A DNA stretch of 64,000 nucleotides from JAEUMD01 sp036768475 (GTDB lineage: Bacteria > Pseudomonadota > Alphaproteobacteria > Rhizobiales > Hyphomicrobiaceae), in assembly GCA_036768475.1 (NCBI GenBank), contig DAIPMW010000005.1, forward strand, positions 1-64,000, in the 5' to 3' direction. The notes beneath the pieces are model-generated. The model saw only the letters and a list, made by a program, of their open reading frames with translations, had not been told where the DNA came from and ran no database searches. Numbering within the stretch: position 1 is the stretch's first letter; each line of letters starts with the position of its first letter. This document shows, piece by piece, positions 46,617 through 55,440 of the stretch. Position numbers and translations under genes: made by a program.

Positions 46617-46856
46617 GAGGCGTCGTCCTGGTTGCAAATTCTATCGGCTGACTTATCCGGTTACGGTTTAAGGCAGAAGCCTAAGCCTAAGCCATATCAT
46701 AGACCGGTTAAGGTTCCGCGGGCGCTCTTTTGAAGCAGACGCCAGCAGCGAGTGTCAGGTGGGAAAGCGGCAGCAAAGCGTTCGATGCCGTTAACTATTG
46801 TGCGCCTGGCTCGCGCAATCCTGTTGCGAGCGATCCACGGATGAGGCGTCGACACC

Positions 46857-49130
46857 TCATTGCTGGCCGACGGAGGTTTCGACAGACATGCCGATGAGCG
46901 CGCGCAGGGCATTGATGCACCCCGCGCCGAACTGCTCGTCCTCGCCGGGCGGACCGAGATCTGATGCCGTTTCCTTCAGTTGTGCGACAACCCGGTCGCG
47001 GCCAAGGCCGGAGGCGTGGCCAAGGACGAGTGCGGTCACTGCAGAGACGTGGGCAGCGGCGAAGGAAGTGCCGCTCGCCAGGTCATAGGTGCCACCTTTG
47101 GCTGCCGCCATGACATCGACGCCGGGGGCGGCAATGTCGATATAGGTGCCGACGTTGGCATTGGCATAGAGGTTCTTGTGGGCGTCGATGGCGGTGACTG
47201 CGATCACGGCCGGATCGGCGGCCGGGTATGCAGGCGGCGCCTCGGGGCCGCCGTTTCCGGCGGCAGCGATGAAGATCACGCCGGCTTCGCTGCCCTTGGC
47301 GATCATCTTGCCCGCGAGCGTATCGAGCGGCGGACCGCTGAAGCTCATGTTGACGATGCGTGCGCCTTTCAACAGTGACCAGTTGAGGCCAGCAACGATA
47401 CGTTGTGACGTTCCTCTGCCGCCGTTCATTTTCTGCTGCGGTTTTGACGGCCTGTCTGCTGCGGCCGATTTCCCAACGGTCGGTGTAAATGCCTGCACGG
47501 AGAGAATGCGCGCGCCGGGGGCGATGCCGGCCAGTTCCCGCTTCGCCGTCATGATGCTGGCGATGGCAGTGGCGTGGGTGTCGGGAATGATATCCTTTGA
47601 AGGGAACGTATTGAACTGTCCGGCTATGCTACCTGCGATTTCGGGATGATCCTCCTCAATGCCGGTGTCGATCACGGCAATGAGGACGTCGGTGCCTCTC
47701 GAGATCGCATTCGCCTTGCGCGCATCGATGAGGTCGAGAGCATATTGCGGCAGAGTAGTGCGCGTAGATGCGGGTGAGGACCGGGCCGCATCAAGCGGCA
47801 CGGCCGCGGTGGCGCCATCGTTCAAGGTGTAGCGCCAGTTGGGTTGACTGGTTTCCACGCCCGGCTCGCGCGAGAGGGAGGCGACTACGTCCTCCACGGT
47901 GCGGTTCGCAGGAATGCGGAAGCGAAAAAGGCTGGTGCCCAAGATGTCGAGGCGCGTCTGTGAGAGTGTGACGAGACCGAAAGCGTTGATCAATCGGTTT
48001 GCGACTTGCTGCGGTGATGTGCCTGGTATCTCGACCAGAACCTCGTCTGGCTCATATGGGCTGTCGTCGTCCGCCGCGGCGGCGCGCTGAGGGGCCGGTA
48101 GCGCGGGGCTGCCGGGCGGTGGAGGCAAGGGAACGCAGCGTCCGTCGGTGCGATACGTTCCATCAGGGCATCCCGTACCGGCGATGCGCCGGCACTTGCC
48201 GTTGTGGAGGTGCCAGCCCGGCAAACAGCCCGGCCCGGCAGGCGGCGTTTCACGGTTTTCATCGTCGGTGGCAACGCAGAGGCGACCTTTGCGCACGGTG
48301 CCGCCGGGGCACGGCGGGGTCACGCAGCGATAGGCCTTTTGCGAAATGCGTTTCGGCTGGGATGGCGGCGGGCATCGGCAGACGCCGCGAAGCATCGTGC
48401 CGCCAAAGCAGCGGCTGGGGCCAGTACCATTACCAGAACTTCCGCCTGGCGGAGTTGCCGGGGGGATGTCCACGCATTTACCTGCGATTCGTTTCTCACC
48501 TTTGCCACATGGCGGCTGCACATGAGTGCATCTGTAACGATTGCGGCCAATGCGCAAGGGTTGCGCGCCATGCGGGCAAAGACATCGCGTTCCGGCGCGC
48601 TTGCCATTGATGCAGACGGTCACATTACCCGATCCAGGCAGAGGGCCGGAGGGCAGGCACAGCTTGCCGACGCGTTTCTTGCCGCCAGGGCAAGGCCGCG
48701 GGCCACTGGTGCATTTGTAGGTCCGTGCACCGACGCGGCGAAGCTTGCCGCCGCCGGGACAAATGCAATGCGATCCGACACGCGTGCCGTTGATGCACTT
48801 GACGCCGGAGTCTCTGTTTGGACGGCCTGGCCGGGGGTTGGACTTGCGCGCCCGTTTGACAGGCCCGCAAAGGCCGAGTTTCTGCAATTGCGATGGACAG
48901 GCCTGGGCGACAACGAGCGGCTGAGTGTTCTGTCGCCCGTTCGCCGGGCTGCCGTGTGGAGCCTGCCCTAGTGGTGTCGCTGCGGCCACGCTGGTGCCCA
49001 GTCCGACGAGAACGGCGAGAGCCATTACAGCCGCCTGCCAGAGCCTAAGCGCGTTCTTGCCGCCTGCGTCGCGGTGCAAGCGCCATCGGCTTACGCCTTC
49101 ACTCCTCGGTGGGCAGCCGCTGGACGGCAT
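46857..49130 (-). CDS. Exported subtilisin-like serine protease with tandem six-cysteine modules
   Basis: A 757-aa protein (counting from ATG 49130). Residues about 27-51 form a signal helix. Residues 112-158, 173-219 and 241-285 are three modules, each with six Cys spaced C-x8/9-C-x-C-x15-C-x4/6-C-x9/10-C; a four-Cys relic follows at 302-332. Then come a Pro-rich linker, an S8 propeptide-like domain (VLVEIPGTSPQQVANRL, about 365-435) and the subtilase domain with Asp488 in AVIDTG, His519 in DTHATA, Asn626 in AAGNGG and Ser689 in SGTSFAAAH. The His box lacks the usual HGTHVAG. The start is uncertain: the frame is open to 49364 and no Shine-Dalgarno is clear. Confidence 0.8.
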   Translation of the reverse strand: MPSSGCPPRSEGVSRWRLHRDAGGKNALRLWQAAVMALAVLVGLGTSVAAATPLGQAPHGSPANGRQNTQPLVVAQACPSQLQKLGLCGPVKRARKSNPRPGRPNRDSGVKCINGTRVGSHCICPGGGKLRRVGARTYKCTSGPRPCPGGKKRVGKLCLPSGPLPGSGNVTVCINGKRAGTRCLCPHGAQPLRIGRNRYRCTHVQPPCGKGEKRIAGKCVDIPPATPPGGSSGNGTGPSRCFGGTMLRGVCRCPPPSQPKRISQKAYRCVTPPCPGGTVRKGRLCVATDDENRETPPAGPGCLPGWHLHNGKCRRIAGTGCPDGTYRTDGRCVPLPPPPGSPALPAPQRAAAADDDSPYEPDEVLVEIPGTSPQQVANRLINAFGLVTLSQTRLDILGTSLFRFRIPANRTVEDVVASLSREPGVETSQPNWRYTLNDGATAAVPLDAARSSPASTRTTLPQYALDLIDARKANAISRGTDVLIAVIDTGIEEDHPEIAGSIAGQFNTFPSKDIIPDTHATAIASIMTAKRELAGIAPGARILSVQAFTPTVGKSAAADRPSKPQQKMNGGRGTSQRIVAGLNWSLLKGARIVNMSFSGPPLDTLAGKMIAKGSEAGVIFIAAAGNGGPEAPPAYPAADPAVIAVTAIDAHKNLYANANVGTYIDIAAPGVDVMAAAKGGTYDLASGTSFAAAHVSAVTALVLGHASGLGRDRVVAQLKETASDLGPPGEDEQFGAGCINALRALIGMSVETSVGQQ

Positions 49131-49421
49131 CGGAAACTCGACTCGATCAAGGTTCGGGCCCCGGCCTGATGTTAATCCAGTGTAGGCGGAGGTCTGCTTC
49201 AGGACATGGAATAAAGTGGATGAAGTGTAGCCCTCACGCGGGACTGCCGCCAGTCGCGAGGTGGCGGCTGGGGCATTGTTGGTCAACGGCTCAAGTAAGC
49301 AATTGGACGACATCGTCTCAGCGTACGGTGGGGCAGGGCGGGACGTCCGCCTTCGTTTGAGCATTCACCGAGTTTGTCGTGGTCAAATGCGTTTGGGTTC
49401 AATGCCGCTTCAGGGACTGTT

Positions 49422-50240
49422 TCATAAGTTGGGGACCAGCCGCACCAGGTAGGGCGACAACAAATAGGCGGCATAGAGCAGGACAGCACAAAGAGCGATG
49501 CGGAGCAGCCAATCTGGCAAATGGCCGGTGAGACGTGAGCCGAGCGCGATGCCGGGTATCGAGCCACTCAAGAGTGCGGCGAGGATCAGCCAATCGACAT
49601 TGCCTAATCCCACATGACCGAGACCGGAGATGAATGCCAGCGGTATGGCGTGAACGATATCCGTGCCAATGATGCGTCGGGCCATCAACGCTGGGTAAAG
49701 CGCGGAGAGGACGGCGACGCCAATTGCGCCGGCACCGACCGACGTGAGAGTTACCAATACGCCGAGCACAAGTCCGAACGCCAGCGTCGTGCGGTGGCGT
49801 ACCGGTACATCCAGCGCGCTGGCGCCCTCGCGCCGGTCGCGCAAGACCCAGGGGCAGAGGGGAATGATGATCGCGCTGGCAACGAGCAGTATTGCGAGCA
49901 GGCCGCGAATGATCTCACCGAGACGTTCGGTGTCGGGGGCAGCAACGTAAAGCCACGTGATTGTCACTGCGGATGCGCTAATGCTGCCGGCACAAAGCCA
50001 GCGCAGGATCGGCCAGTTGACATTGCCATATTTGTGATGGCGCACGGCCGCCGAGGCCTTGGTGATGGAGGCGAACAACAAGTCGGTGCCGACGGCAACC
50101 GCCGGGCTGACGCCAAATCCCGAAATCAGCATCGGCGTCAACAGGGCGCCGCCGCCCACGCCGGTAAGGCCGACGAGAAAGCCGACCAGGCCACCTCCGG
50201 CCATCATCTGGAGCAGTGTCTCGGGCGCATAGCCTGTCAT
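49422..50240 (-). CDS. TauE/SafE-family membrane permease
   Basis: A 272-aa inner-membrane protein with about eight helices of the TauE/SafE family, proposed to export sulfite, sulfonates or related anions. The family repeat GLVGFLVGLTGVGGGALLTPML near the N-terminus recurs in weaker form as GVLVTLTSVGAGAIGVAVL in the second half. ATG at 50240 has GGGAG five bases before; a GTG at 50258 would add six residues. No sulfur genes lie beside it, so the substrate is open. Confidence 0.88.
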   Translation of the reverse strand: MTGYAPETLLQMMAGGGLVGFLVGLTGVGGGALLTPMLISGFGVSPAVAVGTDLLFASITKASAAVRHHKYGNVNWPILRWLCAGSISASAVTITWLYVAAPDTERLGEIIRGLLAILLVASAIIIPLCPWVLRDRREGASALDVPVRHRTTLAFGLVLGVLVTLTSVGAGAIGVAVLSALYPALMARRIIGTDIVHAIPLAFISGLGHVGLGNVDWLILAALLSGSIPGIALGSRLTGHLPDWLLRIALCAVLLYAAYLLSPYLVRLVPNL

Positions 50241-50832
50241 TGGGGCTCCCGTGTTCACGCGAAAGTCGCAAGTGCAATGCAGGCATTCGGGTGTGCCGAG
50301 AGTGAAGCCGCGGCGATCGGTACTCGTGGCCCGACGGGCAAGCCTGCGGCCCCAAAAAGCAGGTCCGGCTCAGGCGGTTTCACATCAACCACTGTGGCCT
50401 GCCCTAACTCCTTGATCGAGAGTCTGGTTCACGCCTTCGCGGAAGTTTCAGCGCTTCCATCTCAGCAGACCAGCGTCCAGCCAGGGGGGCCGATTGAGAA
50501 AATCATACTGCTTTGACTGCGTCTACATATAAATTGGAGAAATCTATCACTCTTCACTTCTCAACCAGGAATATTGTGGCGCTGAATGTATTCATCGTAC
50601 GGCGCACGGCACCGGGCTTATTACTGAGTTGTGAAGTCAAGATTGGTGCTTGATCAAAGGCGCGTCGTCTGGCATCGAGTGCGGTAATCACGCCATTGCC
50701 TGCACGGACTTCTTCTTAAACGTTCCCGTTGCGGGCTCCAGCAATCGACACCAGATGTGGTGCAGCACGGTCTGTCGACGTTCGGTCGCGTCGCAGCCGT
50801 TGCCAAAAACGCGGCATGCGCAGGAGAACCAA
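50241..50832. other. Intergenic with a diverged repeat, upstream of mrp
   Basis: About 590 bases between divergent genes. Positions 50368-50472 resemble repeat module C of the argF-hslO gap (shared CACTGTGGCC-like, CTTGATCGAG and GCGCTTCCATCTCA segments). The AT-richer part around 50520-50600 probably holds promoters. No gene recognised. Confidence 0.45.
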
Positions 50833-52332
50833 ATGAACGTTTCGAAGACGCAGGTCCTCGAAGCCTTGCAACGGGTCAAGGGCCCTGAACTTGAAAGCAA
50901 TATCGTCGAACTCGGCCTCGTTTCCGAGATCCTGATCAAGGATGGTCGCGTCTACTTCTCTATCACTGTTCCGGCCAGCAAGGCGGAGGAACTCGAGCCG
51001 CTGCGGCAGGCAGCACAGAAGGTCGTGGAGGAAATCGAGGGCGTCTCGGGTGCTACGGCCGTGCTGACGGCCGAGGCTCCACGCGGCACAGCCGCGGTGC
51101 CGAAAGCAAACGGCGGCGCGAGTGAGCATGCACGGGTTACGGAAGCACGGGCGCGTGGTGCGGCAGGCGATGGCGCACCCAGGCCGCGCGCAACGGCTGG
51201 CGTTTCGGGCGTGAAGCATCTGATCGCCGTTGCGTCGGGCAAAGGCGGCGTTGGCAAGTCGACGACCGCGGTTAATCTTGCGCTCGGCTTTCTCGCCAAT
51301 GGCCTGAAGGCGGGCGTGCTCGATGCGGACATCTACGGTCCATCGCAGCCCCGGCTGCTGGGTTTGTCGGGTCAGCCGCAGCCGATTCCGAACACGAATA
51401 CGCTGAAGCCCATGGAAGGCTATGGTCTCAAAACCATGTCGATGGGCTTCCTCGTCGACGAGGGCACGCCGGTCGTATGGCGCGGGCCGATGCTGGTTTC
51501 AGCACTCAACCAGATGCTGCGCGACGTCGCCTGGAACATCGACGGCGATCTTGATGTGCTGGTGATCGACATGCCGCCGGGGACGGGTGACGTGCAATTG
51601 TCGATGGCACAGCAGGTGCCGCTTTCGGGGGCGGTGATCGTCTCGACGCCACAGGACTTGGCGCTGATCGACGCGCGCAAGGGCCTCAACATGTTCCGCA
51701 AGGTGGATGTGCCGGTGCTCGGCATCATCGAGAATATGAGCTACTTCGTATGCACCAAATGCGGCGAACGCCACGAGATTTTCGGCCACGGAGGGGCGAA
51801 GATCGAGGCGGAGAAACTTGGGCTGCCGTTCCTCGGCGGCATCCCGCTCGATATCAAGATCCGCGAGCGCTCGGATGCCGGCCAGCCAATCACGGCGACG
51901 GAGCCCGATTCGATCCATGCCCAGACGTTCCGAGATCTTGCCGCGCGAGTCTGGGGTGAGATCGAGGCTGCACAGGGCAGGCGCACGCCGCCGCCGAAGC
52001 TTGATGTCGTCGATAGCGGGCGTATGCTGGCGGTTCGCTTCGAGGACGGGCGGGCCTATGACCTCTCGGCGGAGATGCTGCGGGTGATGAGCCCGTCTGC
52101 CGAGGTCCAGGGGCATTCGCCGGATCAGCGCATCACGGTGGCGGGCAAGCGGAACGTGAAGATCTCCAAGATCGAGCCAACCGGAAACTACGCCGCGAAG
52201 ATCATTTTCGACGATGGCCATTCGACCGGTCTTTATGCATGGACCTATCTCGATGCGCTGGGTCGCGAGAAAGATAGCCGCTGGGCCTCCTACGAGGCTG
52301 AGCTTTCTAAGAAGGGTCTGAGCCGCGGATAG
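50833..52332 (+). CDS. Mrp/ApbC iron-sulfur carrier ATPase with DUF59 and DUF971 domains
   Basis: Cytosolic P-loop ATPase that carries Fe-S clusters to apo-proteins. In its 499 aa there are three parts. A DUF59/MIP18-like domain spans 1-82 (LQRVKGPELESNIVELGLV). The Mrp ATPase spans about 128-375, with deviant Walker A SGKGGVGKS (134-142), IDMPPGTGD, and the cluster-binding CTKC at 307-310. A C-terminal DUF971 domain spans about 390-478 (VRFEDGRAYDLSAEMLRVM; IIFDDGHSTGLYAWTYL). An Ala/Arg-rich linker joins the first two. The ATG at 50833 has GGAGAA upstream. The usual bacterial Mrp of about 360-380 aa lacks the third domain. It is four bases from the next gene. Confidence 0.93.
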   Translation: MNVSKTQVLEALQRVKGPELESNIVELGLVSEILIKDGRVYFSITVPASKAEELEPLRQAAQKVVEEIEGVSGATAVLTAEAPRGTAAVPKANGGASEHARVTEARARGAAGDGAPRPRATAGVSGVKHLIAVASGKGGVGKSTTAVNLALGFLANGLKAGVLDADIYGPSQPRLLGLSGQPQPIPNTNTLKPMEGYGLKTMSMGFLVDEGTPVVWRGPMLVSALNQMLRDVAWNIDGDLDVLVIDMPPGTGDVQLSMAQQVPLSGAVIVSTPQDLALIDARKGLNMFRKVDVPVLGIIENMSYFVCTKCGERHEIFGHGGAKIEAEKLGLPFLGGIPLDIKIRERSDAGQPITATEPDSIHAQTFRDLAARVWGEIEAAQGRRTPPPKLDVVDSGRMLAVRFEDGRAYDLSAEMLRVMSPSAEVQGHSPDQRITVAGKRNVKISKIEPTGNYAAKIIFDDGHSTGLYAWTYLDALGREKDSRWASYEAELSKKGLSRG

Positions 52333-52336
52333 GGAT

Positions 52337-52957
52337 ATGAGCGGGCGCCACGAGATCACGACGCTCGGTGAGCTGGAAGCGATCTACGGGGCGCCACGCC
52401 CCCAATCGCTTCTGAAGGAGGTCGGCCAACTCACGCCGGAGTACAGGGCGTGGGTCGAGGCGTCGCCATTCGCTGTTTTGGCGAGCGCCGGCGAAGACGG
52501 GCTCGACTGCACGCCGCGCGGGGACGCGACGGGCATCGTCCAAGTCGTTGACGAACGGACGCTGCTGTTGCCTGATCGTCCGGGCAACAATCGCATCGAT
52601 TCATTGCGCAATCTCATTCGGGATCCGCGCGTGGCACTGCTGTTCCTGGTTCCGGGCCGGGACGAATCGATCCGCATCAACGGGCGCGCCGTTATTTCCA
52701 CCGATCCCGATCTGCTGGAACGGTGCAGCATGGATGGAAAGCTGCCGCGAACGGTTCTCGTCATTTCCGTGGAGTGCGTCTATTTCCAATGCGCGCGTGC
52801 ATTGAAGAGATCGCGGCTTTGGGCGCACTCGCAAGATGGAAATGTTCTCTCGCTGCCCAGCATCGGCGATATGTTGCAGTCGATCTCGAAGGGCGCATTC
52901 GATGGAGCGGCCTACGATGCCGAGCTGCAGGAGCGACTGAACAAGAACCTTTACTGA
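52337..52957 (+). CDS. PNPOx-like FMN flavoprotein (MSMEG_1061 type)
   Basis: A 206-aa split-barrel flavoprotein of the pyridoxamine-phosphate-oxidase-like superfamily. The core has PFAVLASAGEDGLDCTPRGD, the LLLPDRPGNNRIDSLRNLI segment and VALLFLVPGRDESIRINGRA, a typical FMN-contacting order; it ends with VYFQCARALKRSRLW. Members may be deazaflavin- or FMN-dependent oxidoreductases; the substrate is unknown. Only four bases separate it from mrp, so it is almost certainly co-transcribed with it. Confidence 0.87.
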   Translation: MSGRHEITTLGELEAIYGAPRPQSLLKEVGQLTPEYRAWVEASPFAVLASAGEDGLDCTPRGDATGIVQVVDERTLLLPDRPGNNRIDSLRNLIRDPRVALLFLVPGRDESIRINGRAVISTDPDLLERCSMDGKLPRTVLVISVECVYFQCARALKRSRLWAHSQDGNVLSLPSIGDMLQSISKGAFDGAAYDAELQERLNKNLY

Positions 52958-53155
52958 TGTGGACTTCAATCTCGCGGAACGGTTCGCTGCTCTCACGCGA
53001 GGGAGAAGGACACGTGGCGCGAGACCGAGATGACGTTAGAGGCAAACCTCGCCACGCATGCAAATATTGTCCACGCGCAGCCGTCCTCTCGTATTCGGGT
53101 CGGGGGATCCGTCGTACAACGGGATCGGGTCGTGCGGTCATCCAGGATGGGTTCT

Positions 53156-54094
53156 TCAACGAAGCACGCCGTAGCGCGCGGTAAGCAGTCCGACAATCAG
53201 AAGGACTGCGACGCTAGCATGGGTAGCGATGGTCCACCTTATGGCGGAGCGAAGCTGCCCGTTGCGTGCGGCGCTCGCCGCCATGCCAGCCGGGATGGCC
53301 GCGACGAGTATGATCCAAACCGTTGCCGGAAGCGGCGCGGCGAGAAGGCTTGCAAAGCCCGCAACGAACCATAGCGAGAGCAATCGCGCCGAACGCGCGG
53401 CACCCAGGCGTGCCGGTAGCGTCAACTTGCCGGCTGCCCGGTCGGCAGGAATGTCCGGGATGCCGTTGATCCAAAGAATTGCGGCGGCGAAGAGACCCAG
53501 GCCAAAACCTAGCCACCAGGATTCAACAGGAATTCGCCCGGTCAGGATGAGCGTTGTGCCGATGACTGGCAAGATGCCGAAAGCGGTGGCGACGACAACA
53601 TCGCCAAGGCCACGGCATGTGAGGCAGGGCGGGGCGGTGTAGAAAACCGCCAGCGCGACACCAAGGATACCGATCGGAAGCAGCCCAGGAGGCGCCACCG
53701 CCAGCAGGCAGAGGCCGATGAGGCTGCCAACCGCCAGAAGGGCCGTGCCGAGTCGAAAAACCGCGGGAGGGGTCAAAATGTCGTTCTGAATGAAGCGACT
53801 GCCCCCCGTGAAGGGATGGATGCGTGCGGAATTCATTTCATCGGCGCCACTCGCCGCATCGAAATAGTCATTGAGGACGTTGGCGCCGGCATGGATCATC
53901 GCAATCGCTGTCGCGGATGCGGCAAGCAGCATGGCAGTCCAGGCCGGAGTGGCGCGCCAATCGGCAAGAGTGCCCGCAACCAGCACGGGCAGCAGCGAAA
54001 CCTGAAGGAAGGCCGGTCGGGTGGCGGCTAGCCACGTAGCGAGACGGTTCGCCAGCGTCGTACCATGAAATATCCTGGGAGAAGGGTCTGGCAT
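53156..54094 (-). CDS. UbiA-superfamily prenyltransferase (MenA-like)
   Basis: A 312-aa membrane prenyltransferase with eight to nine helices. The first Asp-rich motif is NVLNDYFDAASGADEMN (NDxxDxxxD) and the second is GIPDIPADRAAGKLTLPARLG. The layout and the FTGGSRFIQND segment are closer to MenA-type naphthoate prenyltransferases than to UbiA or CtaB. No menaquinone genes are nearby, and alphaproteobacteria mostly use ubiquinone, so the acceptor is uncertain. ATG at 54094 is chosen over 54157. It is divergent from the second PPK2. Confidence 0.8.
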   Translation of the reverse strand: MPDPSPRIFHGTTLANRLATWLAATRPAFLQVSLLPVLVAGTLADWRATPAWTAMLLAASATAIAMIHAGANVLNDYFDAASGADEMNSARIHPFTGGSRFIQNDILTPPAVFRLGTALLAVGSLIGLCLLAVAPPGLLPIGILGVALAVFYTAPPCLTCRGLGDVVVATAFGILPVIGTTLILTGRIPVESWWLGFGLGLFAAAILWINGIPDIPADRAAGKLTLPARLGAARSARLLSLWFVAGFASLLAAPLPATVWIILVAAIPAGMAASAARNGQLRSAIRWTIATHASVAVLLIVGLLTARYGVLR

Positions 54095-54216
54095 GTCGCA
54101 TATCTGCAATGTGGGATTGCTTCGTTCCCGGCCGGAATGCTGTAGAGCAATTGTCACCGCGCCAGAAACGCGTACTCAATACCCGCACAGTAGCAAAATC
54201 GGAACCGCAGGGGCAC

Positions 54217-55191
54217 ATGACGAAGAAACAGACGCAAGCACAGCGTAACGAGAAAGGCAGCCGCAAGGCATCGCAGGCGTCGCAAGCCACGCAAGGTGGG
54301 CGTGATTGGATCGACGCGGAGCTGGAGGATGCCTTTGACGAGGAGTTGGAGCTGGAGATCGACGATCACCGCGCGCCCTTCGACGTCAAGGCACTGGTTG
54401 CCAAGCGCAAGAAATCCGAGATCGATCGCAAGACTTATTTTCGCGAGCTTTTTCGGTTACAGACTGAGCTGATTAAACTGCAGGACTGGGTACAGTTTAC
54501 CGGCTATCGTCTTGTCGTCGTCTTCGAGGGTCGCGACGCGGCTGGCAAGGGCGGCGTCATCAAGCGCATCACGCAGCGACTCAATCCGCGCGTGTGCCGT
54601 GTCGTCGCGCTGCCAGCGCCGACGGAGCGTGAAAAAAACCAGTGGTACTTTCAGCGCTACGTTCCGCATCTGCCAGCCGCAGGCGAGATGGTGCTATTCG
54701 ACCGCTCCTGGTACAACCGCGCCGGCGTTGAGCGTGTGATGGAGTTTGCCTCACCCTCACAGGTGGAAGAATTCTTCCACGATGTGCCCGAGTTCGAGCG
54801 GATGCTGGCGCGCTCCGGCACCAAGCTCATCAAATACTGGTTCTCGATCACTGACGAGGAGCAGCAATTGCGCTTCATGATGCGCATCCACGATCCCATG
54901 AAGCAATGGAAGCTTTCGCCGATGGATCTGCAAAGCCGCGTGCGCTGGGAGCAGTACACCAAGGCCAAGGAAGAGATGCTGGAACGGACCAACATTCCCG
55001 AGGCGCCCTGGTACATCGTAGAGGGCAACGACAAAAAGCGCGCCCGACTGAACTGCATCCAGCATCTGCTACAGCAGGTGCCCTACGAAGATATTCCGCA
55101 CGAGTCCGTCGCGTTGCCGGAACGCGTGTTCAATCCGAATTACGAACGCAAGGTTCTGCCTCAGCGCCTCTACGTCAAGAAGGTTTACTAG
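54217..55191 (+). CDS. ppk2: Polyphosphate kinase 2 family protein (paralogue 2)
   Basis: A 324-aa single-domain PPK2. Walker A is VFEGRDAAGKGG, the lid segment VLFDRSWYNRAGVERVMEF, followed by DPMKQWKLSPMDLQSR. The N-terminus is rich in Lys/Gln/Ser and then acidic (ELEDAFDEELELE). The C-terminal tail NPNYERKVLPQRLYVKKVY is absent from the other copy. ATG at 54217 has AGGGG just upstream and is preferred over 54109. In family terms it looks like the ADP/GDP-phosphorylating single-domain class, but this is inference. Confidence 0.94.
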   Translation: MTKKQTQAQRNEKGSRKASQASQATQGGRDWIDAELEDAFDEELELEIDDHRAPFDVKALVAKRKKSEIDRKTYFRELFRLQTELIKLQDWVQFTGYRLVVVFEGRDAAGKGGVIKRITQRLNPRVCRVVALPAPTEREKNQWYFQRYVPHLPAAGEMVLFDRSWYNRAGVERVMEFASPSQVEEFFHDVPEFERMLARSGTKLIKYWFSITDEEQQLRFMMRIHDPMKQWKLSPMDLQSRVRWEQYTKAKEEMLERTNIPEAPWYIVEGNDKKRARLNCIQHLLQQVPYEDIPHESVALPERVFNPNYERKVLPQRLYVKKVY

Positions 55192-55440
55192 AGCCTGATC
55201 AGCCTCGAAATCCGGCCACGCCTTCGCATCACGGGCTTTCAAGCTGAACTCGGAACGCCCCAGAGCCGGGTTGAACAGTGCCAGTATCGCCGAGCCCTGG
55301 TCTTGGTTTTTGACGCAGTGTTGTTGTCGCGACAGTTCTCAGAACTGAAAAAAAGGGGATGCTAGGTCCTCTTGGTAGATGTCGATTGACCCGCGTTCCC
55401 GCTGTGTGCAGCAGTATCGGGAGACTTTGCGGGAGGATTT

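Noticed and set aside
46680..46700. Short tandem CCTAAG units
   Set aside because: Only about two units; too short to call a repeat array, and no CRISPR-like spacing exists anywhere in the window.
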